64,000 nt of DNA from JAHEEL01 sp963700375 (GTDB lineage Bacteria; Actinomycetota; Acidimicrobiia; Spongiisociales; UBA5794). The position numbers and the translations under genes were made by a program. The stretch spans positions 1 through 64,000 of the forward strand of contig CAVOXF010000007.1 of NCBI GenBank assembly GCA_963700375.1, read 5' to 3'. Shown piece after piece: positions 61,994 through 64,000 of this stretch; within the stretch, counting starts at the first letter, position 1; each line of letters opens with the position of its first letter. The notes below the pieces were generated by a model. The model was given only the letters and a program-made list of their open reading frames with translations. It searched no databases and was not told the origin of the DNA.

Positions 61994-63745
61994 TCTCTAC
62001 TCCGCAATTCCCTGCGTTCGTTCTGCAACGCTATCAGGCGCTCGAACCGTTCTGAATACCCCTGAGCGTCGGCGGCGGCATCGACGCCGGCAAGTTCGGT
62101 CTGTAGAAGTGCAATTCTGCGCTCAACCGCGTCCTGCTTGAGGCGTTTCAGCACATCGGACGCATCGGGAAGCGGTCGCTGCTGGAGCGCCAGCAATCGC
62201 AGCAGGGCACCCTCCGGGACGTCATCGGAGCCGATCGAAGCGCCGAGATCTGGAGCTACACCGGGTTCGAGCGGCTCGACCAGCTCGGAAATCAACTCGA
62301 ATGCCGATCGATAGGCCAGTTCCGAGAAGAGATCGGCCGTGAAACCGAGCGCCCGGGCGTCCGCATCGTTGGCGAGGAAGAGGCGCAGCGCCTCGCGCTC
62401 CGTGCGCTGCGGCCCGGTCAGATTCAATTCGTCGAGTAGCTGTGGCGTTGCGGCGCTCGGCTGGGCCGATCCACGGAGCGCCGACTCGACGGTCGGGACG
62501 TCCACGCCCGTGCGCCGCGACACGAGAACCGCGTATTCATGACGCACGACGGCATCGGGGTGCAGCGCGATGAGGGCTGCAGCAGCCCGGACCGCACGCC
62601 CGCGGGATTCGGGTTCGTCGAGGTTGAAACCCGCGAGTTCTCGATCGATCCGGAACTGCAGGAGCGGGTCCGACGATTCGACGGCGGCCTTCAGAGCGTC
62701 GATGCGCCCGTCGGCGACGAGATCTGCCGGGTCGCGGCCCTCGGGGAGAACCGCGACGCGCAGATCCAGATCGCCCGGAACGGACCGTTCAAAGCCGCGC
62801 TCCGCGGCCCCGGCACCGGCCTCGTCGGCGTCGAATGCAAGGACGACCCGCTTGGAGAATCGGCGCAGCAGGTCGAGGTGCTCCTCCCCGAGCGCCGTCC
62901 CGCAGGTCGCAACCGCAACCGGCATGCCGGCGAGGTGGAAGGCGATCACGTCGGTGTAGCCCTCGACCACGACCGACTCGTCGGAGCGCACGATCTGGGA
63001 CTTCGACCAGTTCAGGCCGTAGAGCAGGCGGGACTTGTGGTAGATCGGCGTCTCCGGGGAGTTCAGGTACTTCGGCCCCTCGCCATCGAGCAGGCGGGCA
63101 CCGAAACCGACGGCATCGCCCTCGTACGTCGTAGATCGGGAACATGAGACGGTTCCGAAACCGATCGACGAGGCCGCCACGGCTGGATCGAGACGCCAGG
63201 CCGGCAGCGGTCATCGCCTCGTCCTTCACTCCGGCCTCTCGCAGATGATTCACGAGGGCGTCCCACGTCTCGGGCGAGTACCCGAGGTGGAACCGGTCGA
63301 CGACATCGCCGTCGTATCCACGGCTGCGGAGGTAGCCCCTGGCATGCCCGGCATCGCTGCCCGTCTTGAGACGCGTGGTGTAGAACTCGACCGAACGCTC
63401 CACCGCCTCAATGAGCCGCTCACGGCGGTCCCGGTGCTTCGCCGCGTCGGGGTCGACGGTGAGCGTGACCCCCACCCTGCGGGCGAGGAGCTCGAGTGCA
63501 TCGGAGAAACCAAGGCCCTGCGTTTCCTGGACCCACCCGAAAACGTCCCCGCTCTTGCCACATCCAAAACAGTGGAACAGCCCGCGGGCCGGGTCGATCG
63601 AGAGCGACGCGGTCTTCTCCGAATGGAACGGGCACACGGCCATGACCGAACGCCCCGACCGTTTGACCCGGGTCACCTCGGATGCGAGTTCAACGAGGTC
63701 GGTGCGTTCACGAACCCGATCAATGTCTTCACGCGAGTACGCCAT
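61990..63745 (-). CDS. dnaG: DNA primase DnaG, one apparent frameshift
   Basis: The CHC2 zinc finger (AVCPFHSEKTASLSIDP, GLFHCFGCGKSGDVFGWV) and the primase core (YLRSRGYDGDVVDRFHLGYS, VDRFRNRLMFPIYDVRG) are in the first frame from ATG 63745. The frame is lost at the CCC run 63119-63121 (GGG on the coding strand). Removing one G joins VRG to DAVGFGARLLDGEGPKYLNS, and the TOPRIM domain continues (VVVEGYTDVIAFHLAGMPVA, VVLAFDADEAGAGAAERGFE) to the stop. The repaired length is about 584 residues, normal for DnaG. The gene is essential for replication, so the break is almost certainly a sequencing error. Confidence 0.92.
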
Positions 63746-63803
63746 CAGGGGCCAGCGTAGAGGCACCGCACAATGAACATGCCGGTGCGCGGGACCGGTT
63801 GGC

Positions 63804-64000
63804 TCAGGCCGTCTCGCTCTGCGCTACGCCCGCCATCATCAAGCCGACTTCTTCGCGGGTTGCCGTCTCAGGATCAACGATGCCGATGATCTTGCCCTCG
63901 TACATCACCGCAATCCGGTCCGACAGGCCGAAGACCTCGTCCAGATCCTCGGAGATCATCAGCACAGCCGTCATCGCCGTACGGTGTTCGAGCAGCTTCT
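63804..64000 (-). CDS. ABC transporter ATP-binding protein, BMP-type, C-terminal fragment
   Basis: The window cuts this gene at its right edge. The visible 65 residues are the end of a second ATPase domain: MTAVLMISEDLDEVFGLSDR, IAVMYEGKIIGIVDPETATR, EEVGLMMAGVAQSETA. They closely resemble the end of the ATPase at 36387-37928 (LLISEDLDELLALSDRLLVI, LGLLMSG). It is a second nucleoside/BMP-type transporter ATPase, so another such operon probably continues beyond the window. Confidence 0.85.
   Translation of the reverse strand, partial: KLLEHRTAMTAVLMISEDLDEVFGLSDRIAVMYEGKIIGIVDPETATREEVGLMMAGVAQSETA

Noticed and set aside
1..64000. CRISPR arrays
   Set aside because: No series of regularly spaced identical repeats was seen. 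The heptamer repeat and the integrase-proximal repeats have the wrong spacing and number.

Overview
The window is high-GC bacterial DNA, most likely from an Actinomycetota bacterium close to Acidimicrobiia. The pointers are secreted proteins with threonine-rich linkers after the lipobox, DUF222-HNH endonucleases, PspC-type sensor kinases, a CtpE-like P-type ATPase, an F420-type nitroreductase and an actinobacterial-style fused OleBC. The class-level placement is inference.

Left arm (1-5757): an accessory, decayed-looking region. It holds a broken small membrane protein, a broken ECF sigma factor with its partner membrane protein, an IS110-family element, a broken ribbon-helix-helix/SEC-C gene with an 18-bp palindrome in front of it, an array of inverted and direct repeats, and a tyrosine integrase that stops 31 bp from the 3' end of tRNA-Val(UAC). 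This looks like one end of an element integrated at the tRNA. The 3' non-coding part of the IS110 element folds into a strong stem with two 20-nt loop strands that match the two sequences flanking the element, so it is a candidate bridge RNA.

5786-16033: envelope functions. A four-gene minus-strand operon starts with a fused flippase/phosphoglycosyltransferase, divergent from an LCP-type glycopolymer ligase. A PspC/LiaF-like protein is divergent from a PspC-fused histidine kinase and its LuxR-type regulator.

16185-29753: an alpha/beta hydrolase, a PlsC-like acyltransferase coupled to a P-type ATPase, inorganic pyrophosphatase, a DUF5996 protein, gamma carbonic anhydrase, HrpA helicase, a DUF222-HNH endonuclease and a small lipoprotein.

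29819-40353: fatty-acid beta-oxidation (thiolase and FadB-like protein), then a BMP-type nucleoside/purine ABC transporter operon ending in surE, with xdhC just upstream. A second BMP-type ATPase is cut by the right edge.

40509-51345: an oxidoreductase, tRNA(CAU) with a 131-bp direct repeat that includes its 3' end, AIM24, an acetyltransferase, hotdog thioesterases, TrmL, a PD-(D/E)XK-like protein, acyl-CoA dehydrogenase, menC preceded by a tiny ORF that looks like the start of cbiM joined to the end of cbiO, a SulP permease and an F420-type nitroreductase.

51385-64000: a decayed sensor kinase, an HtrA-like lipoprotein with a septum-formation tail, a translationally coupled oleA-oleBC-oleD cluster for long-chain olefins or beta-lactones, tRNA-Asn, an internally deleted second DUF222-HNH copy, and the rpoD-dnaG pair.

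One caution applies throughout. The essential gene dnaG is broken by one extra base in a G run, and surE and the IS110 transposase show the same type of break. Many of the 'pseudogenes' may therefore be sequencing errors rather than biological decay.
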